Assembly (NCBI GenBank): GCA_029945375.1 | Contig: CM057064.1 | Coordinates: 496,001 to 560,000, forward strand | Reading direction: 5' to 3' | DNA from: Agaricus subrufescens | Lineage: Eukaryota; Basidiomycota; Agaricomycetes; Agaricales; Agaricaceae | Length of the DNA stretch: 64,000 nt | Shown here: positions 10,675 through 20,941 of the stretch, in pieces | Position numbering within the stretch: the stretch's first letter is position 1 | Layout: each line of letters opens with the position of its first letter | Translations under genes and position numbers: made by a program | Notes under the pieces: generated by a model | The model's input: the letters and a program-made list of their open reading frames with translations, nothing else | Databases searched by the model: none | What the model was told of the DNA's origin: nothing

Positions 10675-13474
10675 GTAGCTAGCACTTTTTATGATAATTA
10701 TTGGGTGTATCCAATGATAGCAACTTCATTATTCCCAACAACCTTTCATATCATAACTTCCCAATGACTCTACCCATAGAATCTTCATTCATTATGTATC
10801 CTTCCCATGGATTTCTTCATTCATTGCATACCTTCATGACCATTTCTTCATCCAATCCCATGGATTTCTTCATTCATTGCATACCTTCATGACCATTTCT
10901 TCATTGTTCCAATAGATTTCTTCATTATTACATATCTTCATAACCATTTTCATTTCATTACCCATCATTTTCCCCATCATTCTGGCCATCAATAGGCAAT
11001 CAGGACATCAAAAGCTAATCTAGGCATCAATCTTGTTCATCAATACATCATTTCTGCCATCACCATCACTCCTCCCATCAACAATCCCATCAGTGATTCC
11101 ATCAACAATCCCATCAGTCCCATCAGAGTGGTAGTGCAATAAATGGTTGCTCAATTGCTGGTCATTGGCTGGCTCAATTGCTATGAAACTTGAAATATAC
11201 TGTAATATATATAATATGTCTGTATGTATGCAATATTATGTGGTACTGAGCAGCAAATTGCCTGATATGGCAGCACTTTTCCTGGGCAAAAAAAGGGCTA
11301 CTGTGAGCGCATTTTTGGGTCCCTCCAAATGAAATGCACATCGATAGAGAGCCCTTGTTAAGGGCTTTCCAACGAATGTACTTGCGCAATATTAGGTTAA
11401 GAGATGGGAAAGATATAAGCTACTTAAATTCTTGGTACAAAAGGAGCTGTTGTGGGTGCAGTTTCTGGCTGTTCTGGACAAAATGTATATGGAGACAGAG
11501 CTATGCAAAAGGGCTTTCCAACAAATGTAGTTTTGCACCTTTTCAAGAGGAAATAGGGGAGATATGATTCAATTACACTTTGATGACAAAAGGGCTGCAG
11601 TGAGCACATCCGCAGACTAGTATACATAAAATGCATATCAGTAGAAAAGCCACTTCTAGGGGCTTTCACAATAGTATGGTCTCATGAGATTCCCAATGGA
11701 AGCTGAGAAAGTTATAATCAAATTACACCTTGGGTAGAAACAGAGAGACTGCTTTGTAGGCTGGAGTGTGTGAATAGGATGCCATATACGTTGTAGGCAA
11801 TTGCCCATTGCTATCTAGCTAGTCCAAGTAACAGCTTGTGAATTGAGCAAGAGAATAATGCTCTAGAAGCTAAACAAGAATTTGCATTTTCAGGGTACAA
11901 AATACAGTTTATCCACACATTTCTTCTATAATATCTTCTAATAAAAGCATGGAGCGGTAGCTATTAACTATCCCTACTGAATGCAAAAGATCCCTTGTCA
12001 ATTGAGCAACAATTGGGCAAGATAAACCTAAAAAAGCGTTCAAAGAGAGGAAGTGCATGAAATAAAGCAAAGAATTAATACCATATACATGTACTATTCA
12101 TGTCTAAGTTGCTTTTTTACATGTATCTCCCCCATTTCTTGCTCAATTACCAAGAGACCTTTTGCATTCAATAGGGATAGTTAATAGCTACCGCTCCATG
12201 CTTTTATTAGAAGATATTATAGAAGAAACGTGTGGATAAACTGTATTTTGTACCCTGAAAATGCAAATTCTTGTTTAGCTTCTAGAGCATTATTCTCTTG
12301 CTCAATTCACAAGCTGTTACTTGGACTAGCTAGATAGCAATGTAAGGTAATTGCCTACAACGTATAGTGGCATCCTATTCAATATCTAGCCTGCTACAAA
12401 GCAGTCTCTCTCTGTTTCTACCCAAGGTGTAATTTGATTATAACTTTCTCATTTCCTATTGGAATCTCATGAGACCATACTCGTTAGAAAGCCCTTTAGA
12501 AGGGCTTTCTACTGATATGCATTTCATGTATACTAGTCTGCGGATTTGCTCACTGCAGCCCTTTTGTCATCAAAGTGTAATTGGATCATATCTCCCCCAT
12601 TTCCTCTTGAAAAGTTGCAAAACTACATCGTTGGAAAGCCCTTTTGCATAGCTCCATTTCCATATACATTTCGTCCAGAACAGCCAGGAACTGCACCCAC
12701 AACAGCTCCTCTTGTACCAAGAATCTAAGTAGCTCATATCTTTCCCATCTCTAAACCTAATATTGCGCAAGTACATTCGTTGGAAAGCCCTTAACAAGGG
12801 CTCTCTATCGATGTGCATTTCATTTGGAGGAACCCAAAAATGCGCTCACAGTAGCCCTTTTTGCCCAGGAAAAGTGCTGCCATATCAGGCAATTTGCTGC
12901 TCAGTACCACATAATACTGCATAAATATAGACATATTATGTATATTAAAGTATATTTCAAGTTTCATAACAATTGAGCCAGCCAATGACCAGCAATTGAG
13001 CAACCATTTATTGCACTACCACTCTGATGGGACTGATGGGATTGTTGATGGAATCACTGATGGGATTGTTGATGGGAGGAGTGATGGTGATGGCAGAAAT
13101 GATGTATTGATGAACAAGATTGATGCCTAGATTAGCTTTTGATGTCCTGATTGCCTATTGATGGCCAGAATGATGGGGAAAATGATGGGTAATGAAATGA
13201 AAATGGTTATGAAGATATGTAATAAATGAAGAAATCTATTGGAACAATGAAGAAATGGTCATAAAGGTATGCAATGAATGAAGAAATCTATTGGATTGAT
13301 GAAGAAATAGTTATGAAAGTATGCAATGAATGAAGAAATCCATGGGAAGGATACATAATGAATGAAGATTCTATGGGTAGAGTCATTGGGAAGTTATGAT
13401 ATGAAAGGTTGTTGGGAATAATGAAGTTGCTATCATTGGATACACCCAATAATTATCATAAAAGTGCTAGCTAC
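10675..13474. mobile_element. Giant 2.8 kb foldback (palindromic) element, non-coding
   Basis: Two arms of ~1.33 kb (10675-~12010 and ~12143-13474) are near-identical inverted repeats around a ~130-bp spacer. The ends are GTAGCTAGCACTTTTTATG and its inverse CATAAAAGTGCTAGCTAC. Inside are AT-rich stretches, ~60-bp tandem repeats of an ATTTCTTCATTCATTGCATA type, and CCATCA-rich runs, mirrored in both arms. No ORF exceeds ~80 codons and none resembles a transposase. I see no clear target duplication; flanking LINE sequence on the two sides is not contiguous, about 590 nt being missing relative to B3. It is either a foldback transposon or a non-autonomous DNA element with very long TIRs. Confidence 0.8.
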
Positions 13475-14072
13475 CCCTTGGCCGTGAAGCCTCCCATGCC
13501 AAAGAACTCACGCTGGGATAGGTTAGGTGACTTGAGAATAAGCCACAAAGATCGGAGAAGCTCGTCCATCAGGGCGTCCAAGCGTTCTGTGCATCCATTG
13601 ACCTTGGCTGTGCGCACGGCTTCACCAAGGCTGTCGGCCAGAGAGTTCTTGGCCCTCTTTGGAGGGCTGGGGACCAAGGGGGAGGGAAGGGGAGAGGACT
13701 TTGCGGGGGGGCACGGCGGTCCAAACGGAGTCTTCGGGCTCGCAGACGCATACGACAACAGAGTCGTCGCAGCTTGGGATGGGCCTGGGGTGGGGGTGGC
13801 GGGAGTAGCAGGCTGCTTACCCTTCGCCTTGAGATGAGCCCGCATTTTCTCAACATGGCTCGCCTTTGGAGTCGCCAGTGGAGGTGGCGTCTCCCTCATA
13901 ATCAACTCTCGCAGCTCACGCTGCAGCTTGTTCAGCACTTCTCCATCGTCAGACCAATCTCCAGAATCAAAATCCAGGCGAGTATCCATCGTTAGAGCAC
14001 AGTATATTCCTTCTCAAGCACTTCCACTGAGACTTCCAAAACAGGAAGGTGGTGGTTGCGGTTCAAGAAGGG
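13475..14072 (-). pseudogene. B1-prime: N-terminal part of a B/E-type ORF1-only element
   Basis: The ORF begins at the ATG at 13989 (MDTRLDFDSGDWSDDGE), like B3 (MDTRPDFDDGGW) and E2 (MDTREDFDNGGW). It runs through a Pro-rich stretch with LSYASASPKTPFGPP to the conserved DELLRSLWLILKSPNLSQREF helical segment, then stops at the giant palindrome. The 5' UTR 13990-14072 ends with the family head (minus TTCTTGAACCGCAACCACCACC). It is inserted in D1. It may be the 5' half of B1 with an internal loss, or a separate insertion whose 3' half was deleted; head and tail subfamilies do not settle this. Confidence 0.75.
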
Positions 14073-15282
14073 ATGATGATGAGGCGGCAAATATGTTTGA
14101 GCACAAACGCTGTCTCAGAGGCAGTGGGGACAATGTCGGTGGAGAGGAAAATCTTGTTTCCGACACCCAATTGAGAATGAACGATTGATAACTTGGATAA
14201 ACCAAGATCCGACCGGATAAGCTGATTGACCTTATTGATAAGGCCCGGAGTAAAGTTGTGGACAGATATAGAAGATCCGGCCGGTGGAGTAATGGTGATA
14301 CCACGGCGCGAAGTGCCGTGGACAGTGTGGCAAGCACGCTTCGGCCTCGTTCCCCGAGGTGCAGCCTGAGGTGCAGCAGGAGCATGCGATACAGGTGGTG
14401 CCGCCTTGGGTTTGGCGGGTTTGGAGAGGACTGGGACCTCAGAAGATACTGGTGCTTCAATGACCTCCATCGCTGGAGGCAGGGCACTCGGTACAACTGG
14501 GGTAGTTGGCGGAGCTGGCATAGCGGCCCCAGAACGGGGCTTCTTATGGGGGGGAGATGCCTCACCAGGGGTAATGATCTCGAGTTTCTTCTCAGGCGGT
14601 TGTGCCATAAGAAGCTTCAAAGGCGAAGTAGCCCATGAACTCCCTGTCCTTGTAAATCTCCCTATTGTTAGAGAGCCAAAAGAGCACATCCACTGGACCA
14701 ATGGCCGGCGGAGGTGCAGGGACCGGGGTAGCTGAGCACACTGTCTGCTGCTCCAAGCTAGATTCTTCATCCCAATTCTCCGGGGGGGCTGTAGAGGATG
14801 GGGAAGGAGGGGGGGGGGGCGCAGCTGCACTGGACGATCCAGGTACAGCTGGTTGAACAGGGAGGGAGGGGAACAGCTGGTGCACATCGAATCCCATCGA
14901 TTGAGCAATAGAGTGGGCCTCAGCCCAGTCCTTGATTTCTTCAAAGAGCTTGTCATCCAGGTAGTCGGCAAACTTGGGATAAACCTTGAGGACACTCTCC
15001 TTCGGAAGGTGAGGAGGAGCAGCGATTGGGGAGAAGGGGTTTGAACCGAACACAATCTCGGCGGGATTGGGAGTGCCTGCTGGGAGGCAGGGGTTTTTAG
15101 AGCACATAAGAGCTTCGGTGCGATCCCAAATCTCTTGCGGTACGTTGCTGGAACTCGACAGCTGTCGAGCAGGCTGTTTTGAATGCTTAGGCGGCATATC
15201 AATAGCTTGTAAACTACTTCTAGGCTCTAGCACTGAGGCTTCCAAAAGAGGAAGGTAGTGGTAAGAGGTCAAGAAGCAATTG
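14073..15282 (-). pseudogene. D1: 5' part of an ORF1-only element (family D)
   Basis: The ORF starts at the ATG at 15197 (MPPKHSKQPARQLSSSSNVP). It contains the family-D block LPKESVLKVYPKFADYLDDK and acidic NWDEESSLEQQ, then a deletion of ~100 nt relative to D3 near 14612 that shifts the frame. The shifted frame continues through HTVHGTSRRGITITPPAGSS, SDLGLSKLSIVHS and FVLKHICRL before B1-prime cuts it at 14073. The zinc-knuckle part and poly(A) end are missing. The 5' head occupies 15239-15277, and the sequence changes to Copia-X at about 15283. Confidence 0.8.
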
Positions 15283-15287
15283 TGCTG

Positions 15288-16391
15288 TCAAAGACCACAG
15301 ACCCCACCCCAGCAGAGTAAACAACTGAATTATCAGCCAAGCGAATGGGAATGCGATGGGGGGAGTAGGACTTGAACCAATGCTTGTGGGGTCATATGAG
15401 AAGTGGCCCCTGTATCTGCAAGCCAGTGGAAGTCAGCATCAAGCTGCAGGGGGGCAGAAAGTGAAGGGGAAGAGGTAGGGGAGGGAGCACTTGCATTTCC
15501 AGCAAATTCTCGCACTCTCTGCGCTTTTTTGGCACCAGGAGTCGAGCTAGAGCTTCCAGAAGCAGTGGGTGAGTCACTGGAGCTGTCCTGGGCCTTGTTG
15601 GCCTTGTTTCCTTGAGTTCTGGGCTTCTGAGCATCCTCCTGAGCGCGTTTCTTTGCTTTTTTGAACGTCCAGCAGTTAGCCACCTTGTGACCAGTCCTCC
15701 TGCAGAAATTGCAGGTCTCTGACGTGTTTTTGAAGCCAGAACACGCTGCCAGGGCCTGGGAGCCTCCCAAGGCGTCCTGAGCACGTTTCCTTCACTGGAT
15801 ATCCTCTGTAACAAAGGCCTGATGGATGGTGGTCTTGTCTAGCTTGTCCATAAGCAGGAGAGACGAGGTAAAGGCCGAAAACTCGTCCAGGAGCGCCCTA
15901 ATGAGTGCCATAGAGGCCAGCTCATCATCCAGCTCATCTAGAGTGAATTTCTCCGGTCTGAGCTCCTTCAGACGACGTTTGCAGCCCTCTACACGGTTTA
16001 TAAGTGACTGGAGGGACTCCTCCTTGAGTTTCCGGATGCTGAACAGCTCATCATAGGCATTGAATCGCATTCCAGCCTTTTTCTGACGATGTACAGCCTC
16101 CAGAGCAGCCCACATCTTGATTGGATCGTCCTGGATGCCTGCAAAATGCACCCTTTGGTCTTCTTCAACCATTAGATACAGCCAGCCAGCTGCCTTGTCG
16201 AGTTTATCCTCCCAGAGTGACTGGGAAGCGAAATCCTGGGGAGTGGGAGAAGAGGGAATGGAGGGAGGACTCTGTTTGCCTGAAACAAGTCTCCATAGGC
16301 CAGAGGCACGTAGCCAGGCCTCCATCTCACCAGACCACGTGGCATAGTTCTCCCCATTGAGCTTAATGAACGCTGGCGAACCCGAAGCCAT
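15288..16391 (-). pseudogene. Copia-X gag and protease, broken
   Basis: The start ATG at 16391 opens Copia gag (MASGSPAFIKLNGENYATW), the UBN2/retrotran-gag type capsid fold. A CCHC knuckle (CNFCRRTGHKVANC) and the aspartic protease site LADTGATSHM follow. Breaks: TGA at about 15789-15794 where homologues read CAGCGAAGG (CGA to TGA), and loss of two G in a G-run near 15392 that shifts the protease frame. The element then stops at D1; integrase, RT and RNase H are absent. Confidence 0.88.
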
Positions 16392-16513
16392 ACGAGCAAA
16401 AATGAGGGCAGGGGAAGCGAAATAGTTTGAGGGAGGAGGGAAGGGAGAGAGTAGATGTTGAGTTGAAGATGGTTGAAGAATGAAAAGTTGATTTGTAGGT
16501 TGTTAGAAGCCGG

Positions 16514-16525
16514 GGCCCATAACCT
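16514..16525 (-). promoter_or_regulatory. Copia primer-binding site
   Basis: Minus strand GGTTATGGGCCC lies immediately inside the 5' LTR. It complements the anticodon arm of initiator tRNA-Met rather than the tRNA 3' end, apart from one position that can form a G-U pair. Drosophila copia is known to use such a half-tRNA primer. Identical 12-mers flank the LTRs at 38564-38575 and 39510-39521. Confidence 0.65.
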
Positions 16526-16791
16526 GTTGGAAGTAGAACATAGAGTCTGCAGTGGTGATCCTAATGACACTAGTATCGAGCGGATCGGATAAGAAATGAG
16601 CTAGTATTAGCACAGTTAATCTGTGGACAAGTATAAGAAGCTAAAGACTTCTAAGTTGTCCACAGGCAAGTTCAACATACGCTGACTAATCTATCACGTG
16701 AGCGGAACCATCCGCTTTACTCTAAGTTGAGATATACACAAAACAAATTGTCCAGTCACTCTAATAACTGAATGCTTGGGGCATTCTAACA
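16526..16791 (-). repeat. Copia-X 5' LTR (51 bp shorter form)
   Basis: Minus strand TGTTAGAATGCCCC...CCAACA. It is 266 bp against 317 for its relatives. The missing 51 bp is exactly one of the two 20-bp CTTCTTATACTTGTCCACAG repeats plus the spacer between them, as expected from slippage or recombination between direct repeats. Confidence 0.85.
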
Positions 16792-17291
16792 AAATTGTTC
16801 CACTGCCAAGAAGAGCAAGACCGTGCACTCCACTACAGACAAGGCCTGTCTGTTCTGGGACAACCGCTTCAACTGGGACTGGATCTGTCACCAGTTCCCA
16901 TCAAAGAAGTAAGAGGCTGTCATGGTCGCTTTTGGGAGCTGTAGCATGTGCGCCCACCATTTTCCTTTGCCATATCATTTGCTTTGGAAACCGCTGATCA
17001 GAGGTCAGTGTATACAGGATGGAATCTTATGGGGATGTTGGCTTGAGCTAAGGCTTGTCACGGTCTGTACTGCGTTTTATCTCATCATCTCTTTTCATTT
17101 TGTTATGTGTGTTTCTGGTTCGGGTTCTTCGAGCACTTGACCTTGTCGCATGGATACGTTTCCTTCCCTCCACATGTAAGTGTTTGATTTTGTAGTGGTC
17201 TGGGGGCCCATATAGGATATACATTATGGCATCCATATTAGTGTAGTAAGCCCAGAGTATCTAACCGGATGTTGTATAGCTACATTAATAA
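16792..17291 (+). pseudogene. E1: 3' end of a family-E ORF1-only element
   Basis: Coding remnant 16793-16912 (NCSTAKKSKTVHSTTD...DWICHQFPSKK, stop TAA) is the C-terminal signature of the E-family ORF1. The 3' UTR 16913-17291 matches E2, including TTCGAGCACTTGACC, GGATACGTTTCC and CCCAGAGTATCTAACCGGATG. The 5' side is cut by the Copia-X LTR. The 3' side is cut by the Copia-Y LTR before AATAAA and the tail. Confidence 0.8.
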
Positions 17292-17479
17292 TGTTAGAAT
17301 GCCCCAAGCATTCAGTTATTAGAGTGACTGGTTAATTTGTTTTGTGTATATCTTGACTTAGAGTACAGTGGACAGTTCCGCTCACGTGATAGATTAGTCA
17401 GCGCATGTTGAACTTGCCTGTGGACGACTTAGAAGTCTTTAGCTTCTTATACTTGTCCACAGGTGAGCAATCTCTTTGT

Positions 17480-19739
17480 CAATTGCTTCTTGAACTGCAA
17501 CCACTACCTTCCTGTTTTGGAAGTCTCAGTGGAAGTGCTTGAGAAGTAATATACAGCGTCCACAGCACTCACAATGGATACTAGAGAGGATTTCGACAAT
17601 GGAGGGTGGTCTACGGATGACGATGCACCACTCCCCGAGATTCTACAGGCCGTGGTCCTCAAAACACCGCAAACCCCCAAGGCGACCCGTCTCAAAAAGA
17701 TGTGGTCTCATCTGTGTTCCAAAGGCAAGTTAACTGATGCTGTTTGGGAGCAAGCCACCACCCCCACCCCTGCTGGCCCTTCACAAGTGTCGGCGACGAC
17801 CCCATTGTCGTATGCGTCTCGGAGCCCACACACACCTGGTAACCCCCCGGCTACCCCCTCCTGTGCCTCTTCCATCTTCTTGCCCTCAGTGGTGCCAAGA
17901 AAGAAGAACCGCCTTGCCTCCATGTTGGCCACCGCGTCCGACATGGTCTGCTCCACTTCCCCAGATAAGGACTACATGGCTTATGCCTCGGAGTTGCTTA
18001 TTCTGATCTTCAACCTCCTCAACTCCCCTGCCTACAAGCAGATGGAGTTCCAAAACATGACTGGCTCGACCTCATTCAAGGAAGCGCTGGCCATTATCAT
18101 TGCGCAGACTGGCCCGCCTCCTCCCTCCCCAGTCAAACCCCCCGCCCCAGTCCCCTCGACTCCGAGTGCTCCTGAGTCTCGACCCCGGTCCCCAATGGCC
18201 AAGGTTGAGCACGAGGCTGTGGCACCTCAGCCAAAGAAAGTCCGGATCCAATCGCCAACCGGATCCACTCCTAAGCCCACCGCGACTCAGAAGTGTGCCC
18301 CGGCTGCGCCTGCAGCTGTTTGAGCACCTCCTAAGTCCGCCCTCAAGGCCAAGCCGGCTCCCATCCCCTCCTCCCCCAAGGCCCCGGCTCCCTCTACTGC
18401 CCCTACTGTGTCCAGGTGTGCACCAGTGCGCAGGGGCAAGCACACCACTCACGGCGCGTCCCGCAAGGGCGTCCACATCACCCCCCCGGCCAGATCTAAC
18501 ATCTGGGCTATTAATATCACTCCAGAAGTCCTGCTGGAGTGTAATCACCACCTTAAGGACGACCTCAAGTCCGAGGTCATTCTCAAAAGTTCCATTGACT
18601 CGGGAACCGGCATCTTCATAGCCGCTTCCCAGGTACTGTCCCATCCCGAGTCTGCGTGCGTGCTTAGGCACATATGCCGCCTCGTTGACCCCAACAGCCT
18701 CGTTCCCCTCCAAGCTGCCACCCCTACTTCCATGTCCTATCTCAAGGTGATAGACGTACCACTCATCCCGGCCCCCCCCGCCTCATGGATCATTGTGCAG
18801 CGCACTGCCTTTGTCGCTGCTATGCAAAAATTGCCAATCAGACAATCTCTTGCCCGACACATCAAACACGCAGTCTGGTTTATGCGGACCTCAAAGCACT
18901 CTGACACCTGCATTGTGTGGGTGGATATTCAAGACTCCGTCTCAGGCCATATGGCCCGAGACTTCATCGGTAAGCATGTCCTCATTGGAGGGCACAACTG
19001 TCAAATCCAAGGTGCTGCACCCTGGCCCAGCTCTATCCTCTGCACTTGGTGCCAGAGATGGGGTCATCATGCTGATGTATGTCGCTCTAAAGGCATATGG
19101 TGTCCACACTGCGTGGGTCTGCACACTGCCAACTTGCACGTTCAGGCCACAATTGCTATGAAACACAATCCTGACGACTGCCACTGTGCCAACTGTTCCA
19201 CGAGCAAGAAGAAGAAGACGGCGCACTCCACAACAGACACTTCATGTCTGTTCTGGGCTAACAGATTCGACTGGGACTGGCTTCGTCGTCAGTTCACATC
19301 GAAGTAGTAATCGGCTGTCATGGTCGTTTTCGGGACCTTGTGTTATCTGGACCCTCAATTTTCTTTCGCTTCAATGTTTGTGATGAACACCACTGGTCAT
19401 CATGCTGGTAGATACAGAGCTTGGGTTTGTGGGGATGTTTGCTTGAGCTAAGGGTCATTTCGGTCTGTACCATCTTTGCTTCATTATTTTGATTCGTATG
19501 TTTTGTGTTTGTGTGTTTGGGTTCTTCGAGCACTTGACCTTGTCATGCAGATATGTTTCCTTCCCTCCCTTGTAGCTCTTGTGGTATGTAGTGGTCTTGG
19601 GGCCCACCCTTGGCAACGCATTATGGCAGCTGTATTAGACTAGTAAGCCCAGAGTATCTAACCGGATGTCATATAGCTAGTTTAATAGAAGGTCCACCGA
19701 GAGGTGCCATTGATTACAAAAAAAAAGAAAAAAAAATAA
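17480..19739 (+). mobile_element. E2: nearly complete ORF1-only LINE-like element
   Basis: 2.26 kb with perfect 15-bp target duplications. The 5' head GCTTCTTGAACTGCAACCAC begins at 17485. A single ORF spans 17574-19307. The 3' UTR 19308-19715 has TTCGAGCACTTGACC, GGATACGTTTCC-like and GCATTATGGCA blocks, then GGTGCCATTGATTAC and an A-rich tail with a G. Its end (CCCAGAGTATCTAACCGGATG...GAGAGGTGCCATTGAT) is nearly that of the non-coding G1 and G3 elements. There is no reverse transcriptase or endonuclease. Confidence 0.88.
17574..19307 (+). pseudogene. E2 ORF1-like zinc-knuckle protein, one in-frame stop
   Basis: About 577 codons in one frame from ATG 17574 (MDTREDFDNGGW) to TAG 19305, with a single TGA at 18321. 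Order: acidic N-terminus; Pro/Thr-rich region with PLSYASRSPHTPGNPP; helical segment (ELLILIFNLLNSPAYKQMEF); basic Pro-rich linker; HTTHGASRKGVHITPPARS; VLRHICRLV; TSMSYLKVIDVPLIP; WFMRTSKHSDTCIVWVDIQD; knuckle CTWCQRWGHHADVC; CPHCVGLH; CANCSTSKKKK; terminal CLFWANRFDWDWLRRQF. It probably binds RNA like LINE ORF1 or gag; that role is inferred from the knuckles and layout. It stands alone, unlike A, where ORF2 follows. Confidence 0.82.
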
Positions 19740-20016
19740 GAGCAATCTCTTTGTATTGTTGTTATAGCTTCTTATATTTGTCCACAGATTAACTGTGCTA
19801 ATACTAGCTCATTTCTCATCCGATCTGCTCAATACTAACGTCGTTAGGATCGCCACTGCGAACTCTACGTTCCACTTCCAACATGTTATGGGCCCCGGCT
19901 TCTAACAACCTACAAATCGATTTTTCATTCTTCAACCATCATCAACTCAACTCCTACTCCCTCCCTTCTCTCCTCCCTCAAACTATTTCGCTTCCCCTGC
20001 TCTCATTTTTGCTCCT

Positions 20017-20657
20017 ATGGCTTTGGGTTTGCCAGCGTTTGTTAAGCTCAATGGGGAGAACTATGCCACGTGGTCCAGCGAGATGGAGGCCTGGCTACGT
20101 GCCTCTGGCCTATGGAGACTTGTTTCAGGCAAACAAAGTCCTCCCTCCATTCCCTCTTCCCCTACTCCCCAGGATTTCGCTTCCCAGTCACTCTGGGAGG
20201 ACAAACTCGACAAGGCTGCTGGCTGGCTCTATCTTATGGTTGAAGAAGACCAAAGGGTGCATTTTGCAGGCATCCAGGACGATCCAATCAAGATGTGGGC
20301 TGCTCTGGAGGCTGTACATCATCAGAAGAAGGCTGGAATGCAATTCAATGCCTCTGATGAGCTCTTCAGCATCCATAAACTCAAAGAGGAGTCCCTCCAG
20401 TCGCTTATAAACCATGTAGAGGGCTGTAAATGTCGTCTCAAGGAGCTTAGACCGGAGAAATTCACTTTAGACGAGCTAGATGATGAGCTAGCCTCTATGG
20501 CACTCATTAGGGCACTTCCAGACGAGTTTTCGGCCTTTACTTTGTCTCTCCTGCTTATGGACAAGCTGTACAAGACCACAATCCACCAGGCCTTTGTTAC
20601 AGAGGATATCCAGCGAAGGAAACGTGCTCAGGATGCCTTGGGAGGCTCCCAGGCCCT
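20017..20657 (+). pseudogene. Copia-Y gag, N-terminal part
   Basis: ATG 20017 (MALGLPAFVKLNGENYATW) opens ~214 intact codons of Copia gag: WEDKLDKAAGWLYLMVEE, RVHFAGIQDDPIKMWAALEAVH, LRPEKFTLDELDDELASMALIRALPDEF, VTEDIQRRKRAQDALGGSQAL. It ends where the opposite-strand LTR of Copia-Z begins. Protease, integrase and RT of Copia-Y are not adjacent; the plus-strand RT piece at 38903-39192, on the other side of Copia-Z, could be its remnant, but the intervening pol is lost. Confidence 0.85.
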
Positions 20658-20941
20658 TAGAACAAGAACGTAGAGTTTGCAGTGGCGATCCTAACGATGC
20701 TAGTATCAAGTGGATTGGATAAGAAATGAGCTAGTATTAGCACAGTTACTCTGTGGACAAGTATAAGAAGCTATAACAGCCATACAAAGAGATTGCTCAC
20801 CTGTGGACAAGTATAAAAAGCTAAAGACTTCTAAGTCGTCCACAGGCAAGTTCAACATGCGCTGACTAATCTATCACATGAGCGGAACCGTCCGCTTTAC
20901 TCTAAGTTGAGATATACACAAAACAAATTAACCAGTCACTC

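Larger units (their letters stand above)
17292..19883 (+). repeat. Copia-Y 5' LTR, split by E2
   Basis: The LTR lies at 17292-17479 and 19755-19883 (317 bp together), TGTTAGAATG...CCAACA. It is interrupted by E2 with a 15-bp duplication, GAGCAATCTCTTTGT (17465-17479, 19740-19754). The next bases, TGTTATGGGCCC at 19884, are a slightly altered primer-binding site. Confidence 0.9.

Noticed and set aside
10675..13474. Small ORFs of 60-82 codons in the palindrome arms
   Set aside because: They are mirrored in both arms and resemble no known protein.
13774..14638. Arg/Gly/Trp-rich plus-strand frames over D1 and B1-prime
   Set aside because: They are complements of Pro/Ala/Ser-rich linkers in the real minus-strand ORFs.
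1183..16791. Copia-X as a simple complete element
   Set aside because: It has two LTRs and gag, but integrase, RT and RNase H are missing and the outer flanks share no duplication, so rearrangement is more likely.
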